In this document: piece by piece, positions 39,253 through 46,626 of the stretch
Layout: every line of letters starts with the position of its first letter
How positions within the stretch are numbered: position 1 is the first letter of the stretch
Position numbers and translations under genes: made by a program
The notes under the pieces: generated by a model
Seen by the model: the letters and a program-made list of their open reading frames with translations, nothing else
What the model was told of the DNA's origin: nothing
The model's database searches: none
Source: Candidatus Allofournierella merdipullorum
Lineage (GTDB): Bacteria; Bacillota; Clostridia; Oscillospirales; Ruminococcaceae
Direction of reading: 5' to 3'
NCBI GenBank assembly: GCA_019116345.1
Contig: DXBV01000115.1
Location: 1 to 46,626 of the forward strand
Length of the DNA stretch: 46,626 bases

Positions 39253-41418
39253 TTAGATGCGGATGACCTGAATGACGTCCCGCACCTTGCGCAGCTTTGC
39301 CAGCACGTTGTTGAGATGTTCGGTGTTGGAGATGCCCAGGGTGATGCTCATGGCGGCGCGGCCGTTGTCCACCGCGCGGGCGCTCATGGCGTAGATGGGC
39401 ACCCGCAACTCGCCCAGGGCCACCGCCACATCGCCCACCAGGCCGTCCCGGTTCATGGAGATGAGTTCCAGGGTAGCCTGATAGTTCTCCTGCTCGCTGG
39501 CCTCCCAGTGGGCGGGCACCCAGCGGCCCCGGTTCTCGGGGTTGGACAGGCTGGCCTGCACGTTCTGGCAGCTCTTTTTGTGGATGGACACGCCGAAGCC
39601 CCGGGTGATGAAGCCCACGATCTCGTCGCCGGGCAGCGGGGTGCAGCACTTGGCGAACTTGACGGGGCAGTTGTCGATGCCCTCCACCACCACGCCGTCG
39701 GTGCTCTTGGTGGTCTTGATGGGAATGTCCGCCAGGACGGCGGCCTTGGGCTGGGCGGCTTTGAGCTTGGCGTATTCGTCCTTCACCTTGCCCATCAAAC
39801 GGCTGAGCTGCAGGCCGCCGTAGCCCAGGGCGGCGTACATCTCCTCCACGGAGTTGAGCCGCTGGCGGCGGGCAATTTCGGCCATGAAATCGTCCCACTG
39901 GTCGTCGGGCACGTTGATGAGGTTGCGGCGCATCTCCTTTTCCAGTGCCTCGCGGCCTTCCTGGATGTTTTCCTCCCGCCGCTCCTTCTTGAACCAGTTG
40001 CGAATTTTGTTGCGGGCCTCGCTGGTGGTGACGATTTTAAGCCAGTCGCGGCTGGGGCCCTTGTCCGCCGGGCCGGTGAGGATCTCGATAATTTCGCCGG
40101 TGGCCACCTTGTGGTCGATGGGCACGATGCGCCCGTTCACCTTGGCGCCTACCATGCGGTTGCCCACCGCCGAATGGATGGCGTAGGCAAAGTCGATGGC
40201 GGTGGCGCCGGCGGGTAGGTTGATGACGTCGCCCCGGGGGGTGAAGGCAAAGACCTCCTCGGGCAGCAGGTCGCCCTTGATGTCCTGCAAGAGGCTGCCC
40301 GCGTCGTCGCTCTCCCTCTGGCTCTCCAGCAGCTGACGCACCCAGGCCAGGCGCTCGTCCAGCCGGTCGGAGCCCTGCACGCCCGCCTTGTACTTCCAGT
40401 GGGCGGCCACGCCGTACTCGGCCATCTGGTCCATCTCGCGGGTGCGGATCTGTACCTCGAAGGGGATGCCCTCGTGGCCGATGACGGTGGTGTGCAGCGA
40501 CTGGTAGCCGTTGGGCTTGGGGGTGGAGATATAGTCCTTGAACCGGTTGGGGATGGGGTGGTACATATCGTGGATGATGCCCAGGGCGTTGTAGCACTCG
40601 GCCACCGTGTCCAGAATGATGCGCACCGCGTAAACATCGTAAATTTCCGCGAAGTCCCGGTCCTGGATGAACATCTTGCGGTAGATGCCGTAGACGCTCT
40701 TCACCCGGCTCTTCATGGCGGCGTTCTCCATGCCGTTCTCCGCCAGGCGCTGCTGGATGATGCGGCTGGTCTCGGCCACGAAGGTCTCGCCGCCGTTGCC
40801 CGCCAGCAGGTCTTTTATCTCCTGGTAGCCCACCGGGTCCAGGTACCGCAGGCTGCGGTCTTCCAGCTCTTCCTTGATGTTGCTGATGCCAAGGCGGTGG
40901 GCGATGGGGGCGTAGACCTCCATGGTCTCCAGGGCCTTGTCCCGCCGCTTCTGCTCGGGCCAGGCATCGCCGGTGCGCATGTTGTGCAGCCGGTCGCACA
41001 GCTTGATGATCATGACCCGCACGTCCTGGCTCATGGCAAGCAGCATCTTGCGCAGGTTTTCCGCCTGCTGCTCCTCCACGCTGGAGAACTGGATTTTGGT
41101 CAGTTTGGTGACGCCGTCCACAAGACGGGCCACGTCCGGCCCGAACTGGGACTGGATGTCCTCCAGGGCGGTGGCGGTGTCCTCCACCACGTCGTGCATC
41201 AAAGCGGCGGCCAGGCTCTCGGTGTCCATGCCCAGCTCCACCAGCAGCAGCGCCACGTTCAGCGGGTGGCAAATGTAAGGCTCGCCGGAGCGGCGGAACT
41301 GGCCCGCGTGGGCGGCGTCCGCCAGGGCGTAGGCCTTATCCAGCATTTCAAGATCGTAGGGGCGGCCGGTGCCGGCGACCGCCTTTTTTAAATCAGCGTA
41401 GGTGATGTAGTCTGCCAT
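39253..41418 (-). CDS. relA: Rel-family (p)ppGpp synthetase/hydrolase
   Basis: Bifunctional RSH enzyme of the stringent response, 721 residues. The HD hydrolase domain has YICHPLNVA (48-56) and HDVVED (75-80), with LCDRLHNMRT further on. The synthetase domain carries VKSVYGIYRKM, DVYAVRIILDT and GYQSLHTTVIG. Then come TGS (FAFTPRGDVINLPAGATAIDFAYAIH), a helical/zinc-finger-like part with KCCTPLPGDEI, and a C-terminal ACT domain. The HD residues are intact, so hydrolysis is expected as well as synthesis. The start is ATG 41418 with GGAGG upstream. It follows recJ by 3 bases. Confidence 0.95.
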   Translation of the reverse strand: MADYITYADLKKAVAGTGRPYDLEMLDKAYALADAAHAGQFRRSGEPYICHPLNVALLLVELGMDTESLAAALMHDVVEDTATALEDIQSQFGPDVARLVDGVTKLTKIQFSSVEEQQAENLRKMLLAMSQDVRVMIIKLCDRLHNMRTGDAWPEQKRRDKALETMEVYAPIAHRLGISNIKEELEDRSLRYLDPVGYQEIKDLLAGNGGETFVAETSRIIQQRLAENGMENAAMKSRVKSVYGIYRKMFIQDRDFAEIYDVYAVRIILDTVAECYNALGIIHDMYHPIPNRFKDYISTPKPNGYQSLHTTVIGHEGIPFEVQIRTREMDQMAEYGVAAHWKYKAGVQGSDRLDERLAWVRQLLESQRESDDAGSLLQDIKGDLLPEEVFAFTPRGDVINLPAGATAIDFAYAIHSAVGNRMVGAKVNGRIVPIDHKVATGEIIEILTGPADKGPSRDWLKIVTTSEARNKIRNWFKKERREENIQEGREALEKEMRRNLINVPDDQWDDFMAEIARRQRLNSVEEMYAALGYGGLQLSRLMGKVKDEYAKLKAAQPKAAVLADIPIKTTKSTDGVVVEGIDNCPVKFAKCCTPLPGDEIVGFITRGFGVSIHKKSCQNVQASLSNPENRGRWVPAHWEASEQENYQATLELISMNRDGLVGDVAVALGELRVPIYAMSARAVDNGRAAMSITLGISNTEHLNNVLAKLRKVRDVIQVIRI

Positions 41419-41421
41419 GGA

Positions 41422-43455
41422 TCATGCCTCCAGAGCTTTCAGAATGGGTGCGGCGGAAAGGTCTTTTTTGCCTTCCACCGCCGCCGGAGCCAGACGCCGG
41501 GCGCCGCTTTCCCGCTGCACCTGCACCAGACCCAGCTGGCGCAGGGCCTTGAGGCCCACAAGGGTGCGGCCGGTGTTCTGCGGGCCCATGCGGGCCAGCA
41601 GGGGCAGCAGGTCGTCCACCGAGACGCCGCCCTGCCGGATGAGCCGGTAGAGGGCCGCGATGTGCCTCCGGTCGGGCAACAACAGGCGCTTTTCCTCGCT
41701 TGTGAGGGATGCGCCGTTGTTGAACGCTTCGTAAAGGGTCGCCTGCCGCACTGCCTCGTCGGGCAGGCCCGCAGGCCGCAGCGAGCGCACCCGGGCGGAG
41801 ATCTGCGGCCCGTTTTTGCCGTCATAGACCGAGAGGGTCAGGGCCGCGTCCACCCGGTCCCCCGGCTGATAGGCCAGCTGGGCGGGGCTGGTGCCGAAGC
41901 AGACGGCAAAGATGCTGCCGCCGCCCTGCCGCAGACGGATGCGGCTGTGCTTGCCCTCGCTCACCGGGAACACCCCGTCCACCACCGCGTCCCCCAGGAA
42001 GAAGACCGGAGCGGGGTTTTCGTGGCCGCAGGGGGCCAGGTAGGAAAGGCTGTCCACATCCGCCACGGTGAGGGCGTCCAGACGCACGGCGGCGTCCAGG
42101 CGCAGAGGCGGGGTCTGGATCACGGGGTACTCTTTGGCGGCGTAGTCGTTGATGGCCCGGCGCAGGGCGGGGATGTTCTCCTCCGTCACCGACAGGCCCG
42201 CCGCCATGGCATGGCCGCCGAAGCGGATGAGCACCGGCGCGCAGGCGCTGATGGCGCCGTGGAGGTTGAAGCCGGGCACGCTGCGCCCGGAACCTTTGCC
42301 CTCGCCGTTCTGCACGCTGATGACCAGCGTGGGTTTGCCGTATTTTTCCACCAGGCGGCTGGCCACGATGCCGATGACGCCGGGGTGGAAACCCTCGCCC
42401 CAGACCAGCAGCACCCGGTCCCGCAGGCGGGAGGGGTCGGCGGCGATCTGGGCCTCGGCTTCGTTCAAAATGGCCTGTTCGGCGGCCTGGCGGTCGGCGT
42501 TGGCCTGGTTCAGGCGGTCGGTGAGGGCCTGGGCTTTTTCAAAATCTTCGCAGAGCAGCAGCTGCAGCGCGGTGGAGGCGGTCTCCATCCGGCCGGCGGC
42601 GTTGAGCCGCGGGGCCAGGGCAAAGCTGATGTTTTCGGAGGTGACCGGCTTGTCGCCCAGGCCGCAGCCCTCCAGCAGCGCCACAAGGCCCGGCCGCTCG
42701 CAGTTTTCCAGCGCGGCGAGGCCGTGCTTGACGATGGTGCGGTTCTCGCCGGTGAGGGGCATCACATCCGCCACCGTGCCGATGGCAGCCAGGTCGCCGC
42801 ACTGCTCCAGCAGTTCCTCCGGCGGGCAGCCGTCCAGCGCGGCACACAGTTTGAAGGCCACCCCCGCGCCGGACAGGCACTTGAAGGGGCTTTCATCGTC
42901 GGCGCGGGCGGGGTCCACCACCGCCACCGCCTCGGGCAGCGTTTCGCCGGGCAGGTGGTGGTCGGTGACCACCACGTCCAGCCCCAGCTCGGCGGCGCGT
43001 TTGATCTCCCCGACGGCGGAAACGCCGTTGTCCACGGTGATGATGAGCTTGAAGCCCTTTTCCGCAAGGCTCTCCACGATGGGCACGGTGAGGCCGTAGC
43101 CCTCTTCGTCCCGGCTGGGCAGTTTGCAGCGCACGCTGGCGCCCATGCCCCGCAGATGCTCAAACAGCAGGGCGGTGGCGGTGACGCCGTCCACGTCGTA
43201 ATCACCGAAGATGACGATGGGCTCGCCCGCGTCCACCGCTTTTAAGATACGCGCCGCGGCCTTGTCCATATCCTTCAGCGCGAAGGGGTCGCTCAAGGGG
43301 GCATCTTCCGTGAGGAAGGCCATGGCCTTTTCGGGGGTGGAGAGGCCCCGGGTCACAAGGATGCGCGCCAGCAGGCCGGGCGCGCCGATGGCCGCGGCCA
43401 GCTTGGCCACGGTCGATTCGTCGGGCGTTGGTACCTGCCAGGTGCGGAAATTCAT
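41422..43455 (-). CDS. recJ: single-stranded-DNA-specific exonuclease RecJ
   Basis: 5'-3' ssDNA exonuclease of recombination and repair. 677 residues. DHH-family motifs: DYDVDG (85-90), VDNG (141-144), TDHH (164-167); the DHHA1 domain contains RFGGHAMAAGLSV. An OB-fold C-terminal part and a further helical extension of about 100 residues (from about 575) complete it. The start is ATG 43455 with AAGGAG upstream. It is in an operon with the XpaC-like gene (19 bases upstream) and relA. Confidence 0.95.
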   Translation of the reverse strand: MNFRTWQVPTPDESTVAKLAAAIGAPGLLARILVTRGLSTPEKAMAFLTEDAPLSDPFALKDMDKAAARILKAVDAGEPIVIFGDYDVDGVTATALLFEHLRGMGASVRCKLPSRDEEGYGLTVPIVESLAEKGFKLIITVDNGVSAVGEIKRAAELGLDVVVTDHHLPGETLPEAVAVVDPARADDESPFKCLSGAGVAFKLCAALDGCPPEELLEQCGDLAAIGTVADVMPLTGENRTIVKHGLAALENCERPGLVALLEGCGLGDKPVTSENISFALAPRLNAAGRMETASTALQLLLCEDFEKAQALTDRLNQANADRQAAEQAILNEAEAQIAADPSRLRDRVLLVWGEGFHPGVIGIVASRLVEKYGKPTLVISVQNGEGKGSGRSVPGFNLHGAISACAPVLIRFGGHAMAAGLSVTEENIPALRRAINDYAAKEYPVIQTPPLRLDAAVRLDALTVADVDSLSYLAPCGHENPAPVFFLGDAVVDGVFPVSEGKHSRIRLRQGGGSIFAVCFGTSPAQLAYQPGDRVDAALTLSVYDGKNGPQISARVRSLRPAGLPDEAVRQATLYEAFNNGASLTSEEKRLLLPDRRHIAALYRLIRQGGVSVDDLLPLLARMGPQNTGRTLVGLKALRQLGLVQVQRESGARRLAPAAVEGKKDLSAAPILKALEA

Positions 43456-43474
43456 GGGCTAGAGCTCCTTATGG

Positions 43475-44707
43475 TCAAGATTGGTATTCCGCCAGCCCGT
43501 CCTGGGCCAGCATGGTCTGCATGGCGCTGATCTCGCTGGAGATGTCCAGCGCCGTGTCGGTGAGAAGGTCGTTGCGCAGGTTGTCGAAGGCGGTGTTCAG
43601 TGTGGCGAGGATGCCGCCGATCTCCTGGCGGATGTTGCCCGCGGCCTCGCCCTGCTGGTCCTTCACGTCGGCGTAGGTGCGCAGCAGCTTGAGAGTGGTG
43701 GGCATATAGTAGCGGGCAAACTTGCGCACCTTGCCGGCGCTGGCCGGGTGGGCCTTCACCCAGTTCTGGATGTCGGCGGTGGTGACGCGCATGTGGAGCA
43801 GGCTGTCCCGCAGTTCGGGCTGGTCGGTCATGGAGGCGATGTGCTCACCCAGCAAAAAGTCGAAGTCGGTGCACTGCTGCATCAGTTCCGCCAGCTCATT
43901 GGCGCCGGCGGGCGCAGCCTCGGCCCGGGCGGCGGCCTCCTGCCGCCGCTGCAGCGCGCGGTACTCCGCGGCGCTGATGAAGAACACGTCGTCATCGTCA
44001 TCCAGGAAAGCGTCCGGCAGCCAGCCCTGGCGGATCATCCGGTCCAGGTCTTTTTTCACATAGCTCACCGGGCGGCGAGCGGCCTCCGCCATCCGCTGCA
44101 GCGGCACCGAGCGGTCGCTGCCCATGGCGGTGAGGTACCGGCGCAGCCGCCCGCGGCGGGCAGGCTGGCCGAAGGCCCACCGGGCGGCGAACGCGAAAGC
44201 GGCGGTGACGCCCAGAAGGAACACCAGGGAGATAAGGCCGATCACTTCAAAGTAAAAGGCGAGGCTGAAGACCACGGTCAGCGCCATGAGGCCGGTGGCC
44301 GCCGCGCAGCAGACAGCCAGCGTGCCGCCGAAGATGCACAGGCCGTCCCGCAGGCCGGAGGAAAGATTGGAACCCGCATGGTTCACCTTGGAAGCGAGAG
44401 CGTCCCCCGCCCGCCGGGCCGCCTGCTGGGCCTGGCTGTGCTGCGCCGGCTTGCGAGCGGCGCTTTTGCCCACTTCCCGCGCCGCGTCGCTCAGGGCGCT
44501 GCCCACTTCACGGGTGGCGTCGCCCAGCGCGCCGCCCACCTCTTTGGCGATGACCTTGCCCAGCTCATGGATGCTTTCCACCAGTTCCCGGGTAGAATCG
44601 GAGTTCTGGCCGCCGGAGGTTTTCTGTTCCGAAAACGTCTGCTGCACTTTCTGGCGCAGGATGCGCTCGTATTGATAAGGATCTCTGGGATTCTGGTTTT
44701 CGGCCAT
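43475..44707 (-). CDS. XpaC-like membrane protein, function unknown
   Basis: 410-residue protein. A charged, Gln/Ser/Arg-rich N-terminal part with repeated EVGxAL(G/S)DA(T/A)REVG units (about 56-81) is followed by two closely spaced membrane helices (about 123-150 and 152-178). A winged-helix-like stretch comes next (RSVPLQRMAEAARRPVSYVKKDL), and an XpaC-type C-terminal domain (about 275-410; RKFARYYMPTTLKLLRTYADV). XpaC was named for 5-bromo-4-chloroindolyl phosphate hydrolysis, but its true role is unclear; in many Firmicutes it pairs with TelA, which is not seen here. The start is ATG 44707 with AGGTG upstream. It lies between the flavoprotein and recJ. Confidence 0.75.
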   Translation of the reverse strand: MAENQNPRDPYQYERILRQKVQQTFSEQKTSGGQNSDSTRELVESIHELGKVIAKEVGGALGDATREVGSALSDAAREVGKSAARKPAQHSQAQQAARRAGDALASKVNHAGSNLSSGLRDGLCIFGGTLAVCCAAATGLMALTVVFSLAFYFEVIGLISLVFLLGVTAAFAFAARWAFGQPARRGRLRRYLTAMGSDRSVPLQRMAEAARRPVSYVKKDLDRMIRQGWLPDAFLDDDDDVFFISAAEYRALQRRQEAAARAEAAPAGANELAELMQQCTDFDFLLGEHIASMTDQPELRDSLLHMRVTTADIQNWVKAHPASAGKVRKFARYYMPTTLKLLRTYADVKDQQGEAAGNIRQEIGGILATLNTAFDNLRNDLLTDTALDISSEISAMQTMLAQDGLAEYQS

Positions 44708-44764
44708 GGCGGCCACCTGCCTTTCAAAAGGAGATGTGCGCCCGCAAGGGGCGAAAAAACGAGT

Positions 44765-46357
44765 TTATTCCGTGGGGGCGCTGCCCTCGATGAGGGCCCG
44801 GGCCACCCGCAGGCCGTCCACCGCGGCGCTCATGATGCCGCCGGCATAGCCCGCGCCCTCGCCGCAGGGGTAAAGCCCCGGCAGAAGGGTACATTGGAAA
44901 TCGGCCCCCCGCTCCAGCCGGACAGGGCTGGAGGTGCGGGTCTCGAGGCCGGTGAGCACCGCCGACGGCCCGGCGTATCCGGGCAGCTTGCGGTCGAAAG
45001 CGGCAAGGCCGGTGCGAAGGCCCTGGGCCAGTTCCCCGGGCAGCAGGCTGCCCAGGTCAAAGGCGCGCACGCCCCGGTCGTAGGTGGGCCGCACCGCGGA
45101 GAGACGCAGCGTCCCCTCCCCTTTCAAGAAGCTCTGCACCGTCTCGGCGGGGGCGGTGTAATCGCTGCCGCCCGCCCGGAACGCCGCCTGTTCCAGCTGC
45201 CGCTGGAAGGCCACCGCCTTCATGGCGTCGCCGCCGAAGTCGGAGCCGTCCAGGCTGATGACCACCGCCGCGTTGGCGTTTTTGCCCGCCCGGGCGTGGT
45301 AGCTCATGCCGTTGGTGAGCACGCCGCCCTCCTCGCTGGCCGCGGCCACCACCTGGCCGCCGGGGCACATGCAGAAGGTGTAGACGCACCGCTTGCCCAC
45401 ATGGTGGCTCAGCTGATACTCGCCGGGAGGCAGCGCCGGATGGCCGGCGGCGGCGTGGTAGAGGCCTTTGTCGATGTCGGTTTGCAGATGCTCAGCCCGG
45501 AAGCCTACCGAGAAGGGCTTGGCCGAGAGCGGCAGGCCGCTTTCGGCCAGCATGGCAAAGGTGTCCCGGGCGGAGTGGCCCACCGCCAGCACCAGGCGCT
45601 GGCAGGGAATGAGCCCCGCGGTGGTGTTCACGGCGGTCAGCCGCCCGTTTTTGGTCACAAGACCGGTGAGGGCGGTCTCAAAGAGCACCCGCCCGCTCAG
45701 GGCCTCGATCTCGGCGCGGATGGAGGAAATGACGCCCCGCAACAGGTCAGTGCCCACATGGGGCTTCTGCTGCCAGGCGATCTCGGGGGGCGCGCCGTGG
45801 GCCAGCAGGGTGTCGGTGACAAAGCCGCAAAGCTCGTCCCCGATGCGGGTGGTGAGCTTGCCGTCAGAAAAAGTGCCCGCGCCGCCCTCGCCGAACTGGA
45901 TGTTGGCGTTGGGTTCCAGCGCTCCGCCGGCGGAAAAACGCTCCACCGCGGCTACCCGTTTTTCCAGGGCCGGACCCCGCTCCAGCACCAGCGGGCGGTA
46001 GCCTGCCCTTGCCAGCGCCAGCGCGGCGAACAGGCCCGCAGGCCCGAGGCCCGCCACCACCGGCGGATCGTTCAGCGGCGCGCCGCCGGGCAAAGGGCGG
46101 TATTCGGCGTGGCGGGCCAATGCAACACAAGGCGCGGAACCGGCCAGAGCCAGTTCCGCACCTTCGTCTTTGAGGCGCACGCCGATGGTATACACCAGCG
46201 AGGGCCGGCCGTGGCGGGCGTCCACCGAAAGGCGGGCCACGCCGGCGCCGGCCACGTCGCCGGGGCGTACTTTTAAGATCTTCAGCGCTCTGTCCGTCGC
46301 CTCGGCCTCAGGCCGGGGCGTGTTCAGGGACAGGCGTACTCCTCGCACCAGCAGCAT
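44765..46357 (-). CDS. FAD-dependent dehydrogenase of the COG2509 family
   Basis: 530-residue flavoprotein of the large, uncharacterised COG2509 group. An N-terminal 75-residue ferredoxin-like part precedes the FAD-binding segment AGLGPAGLFAALALARAGY. NIQFGEGGAGTFSDGKLTTR is diagnostic for the family. CMCPGGQVVAAASEEGGVLTNGMS holds two conserved cysteines, and the end has PCGEGAGYAGGIMSAAVDGLR. The reaction is unknown. The ATG at 46357 overlaps the cdaR stop as TGATG, so the two are translationally coupled; GGAG lies 10 bases upstream. Confidence 0.9.
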   Translation of the reverse strand: MLLVRGVRLSLNTPRPEAEATDRALKILKVRPGDVAGAGVARLSVDARHGRPSLVYTIGVRLKDEGAELALAGSAPCVALARHAEYRPLPGGAPLNDPPVVAGLGPAGLFAALALARAGYRPLVLERGPALEKRVAAVERFSAGGALEPNANIQFGEGGAGTFSDGKLTTRIGDELCGFVTDTLLAHGAPPEIAWQQKPHVGTDLLRGVISSIRAEIEALSGRVLFETALTGLVTKNGRLTAVNTTAGLIPCQRLVLAVGHSARDTFAMLAESGLPLSAKPFSVGFRAEHLQTDIDKGLYHAAAGHPALPPGEYQLSHHVGKRCVYTFCMCPGGQVVAAASEEGGVLTNGMSYHARAGKNANAAVVISLDGSDFGGDAMKAVAFQRQLEQAAFRAGGSDYTAPAETVQSFLKGEGTLRLSAVRPTYDRGVRAFDLGSLLPGELAQGLRTGLAAFDRKLPGYAGPSAVLTGLETRTSSPVRLERGADFQCTLLPGLYPCGEGAGYAGGIMSAAVDGLRVARALIEGSAPTE

Positions 46358-46626
46358 CAGCCCTGCGCTCCGCTGGCGCTGACCTGGCACTCCACCGAGT
46401 AGCTGCCGGTGGCGAAGATGGTGGTGGAAGCCGGGATCTGAATGCTGGCGGCCAGCTTTTCGCGGCCTTCGGCGATCTGGATGTCGGAAGCGTCCACCAC
46501 CGCCACCACGCTGTTGGGGCTGAGGGCCTCCAGCTCCTCCTCGGGGCCCACCAGCGTCACGCTGCTGATGCGGGAATCCAGCGCCCTGATCTGCATGTTG
46601 GCCGGCTGGTTGATGACCCGGATCTG
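46357..46626 (-). CDS. cdaR: YbbR-domain protein, CdaR C-terminal end (cut by window edge)
   Basis: Only the last 89 residues are present. They fit the end of a YbbR beta domain: VTLVGPEEELEALSPNSVVAVVDAS, then an IQIAEGREKL strand pair. YbbR repeats form the extracellular part of CdaR, which regulates the diadenylate cyclase CdaA. The usual glmM neighbour does not follow; instead the COG2509 gene overlaps its stop. Assignment to CdaR rather than another YbbR protein is inferred. Confidence 0.75.
   Translation of the reverse strand, partial: QIRVINQPANMQIRALDSRISSVTLVGPEEELEALSPNSVVAVVDASDIQIAEGREKLAASIQIPASTTIFATGSYSVECQVSASGAQG

Noticed and set aside
43481..46276. A 931-codon plus-strand open frame antisense to XpaC and the flavoprotein
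   Set aside because: Shadow of two well-supported minus-strand genes with clear motifs.
1..46626. Mobile elements, prophage, CRISPR, tRNA or rRNA
   Set aside because: No transposase, integrase, terminal repeats, spacer array or cloverleaf was recognised; gene content and ribosome binding sites are uniform.

Overview
The window is a dense, high-GC chromosomal segment of a Gram-positive bacterium. The most likely source is a Clostridia member of the Oscillospiraceae/Ruminococcaceae type. Reasons: a Firmicutes-style dcw cluster opening with mraZ; a PASTA-domain division PBP; the mazG-hup-rqcP-yabP-yabQ-divIC-S1 block known from Bacillus and Clostridia; ylxM-ffh; HPr with both His15 and Ser46; and strong GGAGG-type ribosome binding sites throughout. 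YabP/YabQ homologues suggest a sporulating lineage or recent descent from one. This is inference; no rRNA is present. I see no tRNA, CRISPR, prophage or insertion sequence, and no gap between genes exceeds 300 bases.

Layout, left to right. 1-5.6 kb: a divergent cell-wall/amidation cluster. asnB1 and the 5' part of murE run leftward; a D-aspartate-ligase-like ATP-grasp gene and asnB2 run rightward. 5.6-8.2 kb: a very large WG-type lipoprotein with its own promoter. 8.3-19.1 kb: the dcw operon, read right to left: mraZ, rsmH, ftsL, ftsI-type PBP, murF, mraY, ftsW, murG, ftsQ. It is driven by a promoter followed by three MraZ boxes. murD is absent and murE lies outside it. 19.3-22.6 kb: uvrC-rsmD-coiled-coil protein, and monocistronic ptsH. 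22.8-26.5 kb: ylxM-ffh-rpsP-khpA-rimM-trmD behind a perfect consensus promoter, with hairpins before rpsP and rimM.

26.7-27.6 kb: the only other rightward gene, a divergent cysteine-synthase-fold enzyme. 27.7-31.7 kb: an RlmL-type RNA methyltransferase, long HPF, and a CoA-disulfide-reductase/rhodanese plus cupin operon. 31.8-35.1 kb: the mazG to S1-protein block, in which yabQ has no stop codon and runs in frame into divIC. 35.3-46.6 kb: a zinc-ribbon protein, a uridine-kinase-like enzyme, hemZ, an MBL hydrolase, dtd, relA/spoT, recJ, an XpaC-like membrane protein, a COG2509 flavoprotein and the end of cdaR.

Functionally the segment joins peptidoglycan precursor synthesis and septal assembly with ribosome biogenesis and hibernation, protein targeting, translation quality control and nucleotide signalling ((p)ppGpp, c-di-AMP). 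The most interesting points are the murE/asnB/ATP-grasp/asnB cluster, a candidate peptidoglycan-modifying system, and the YabQ-DivIC continuous reading frame with an internal promoter and ribosome binding site.
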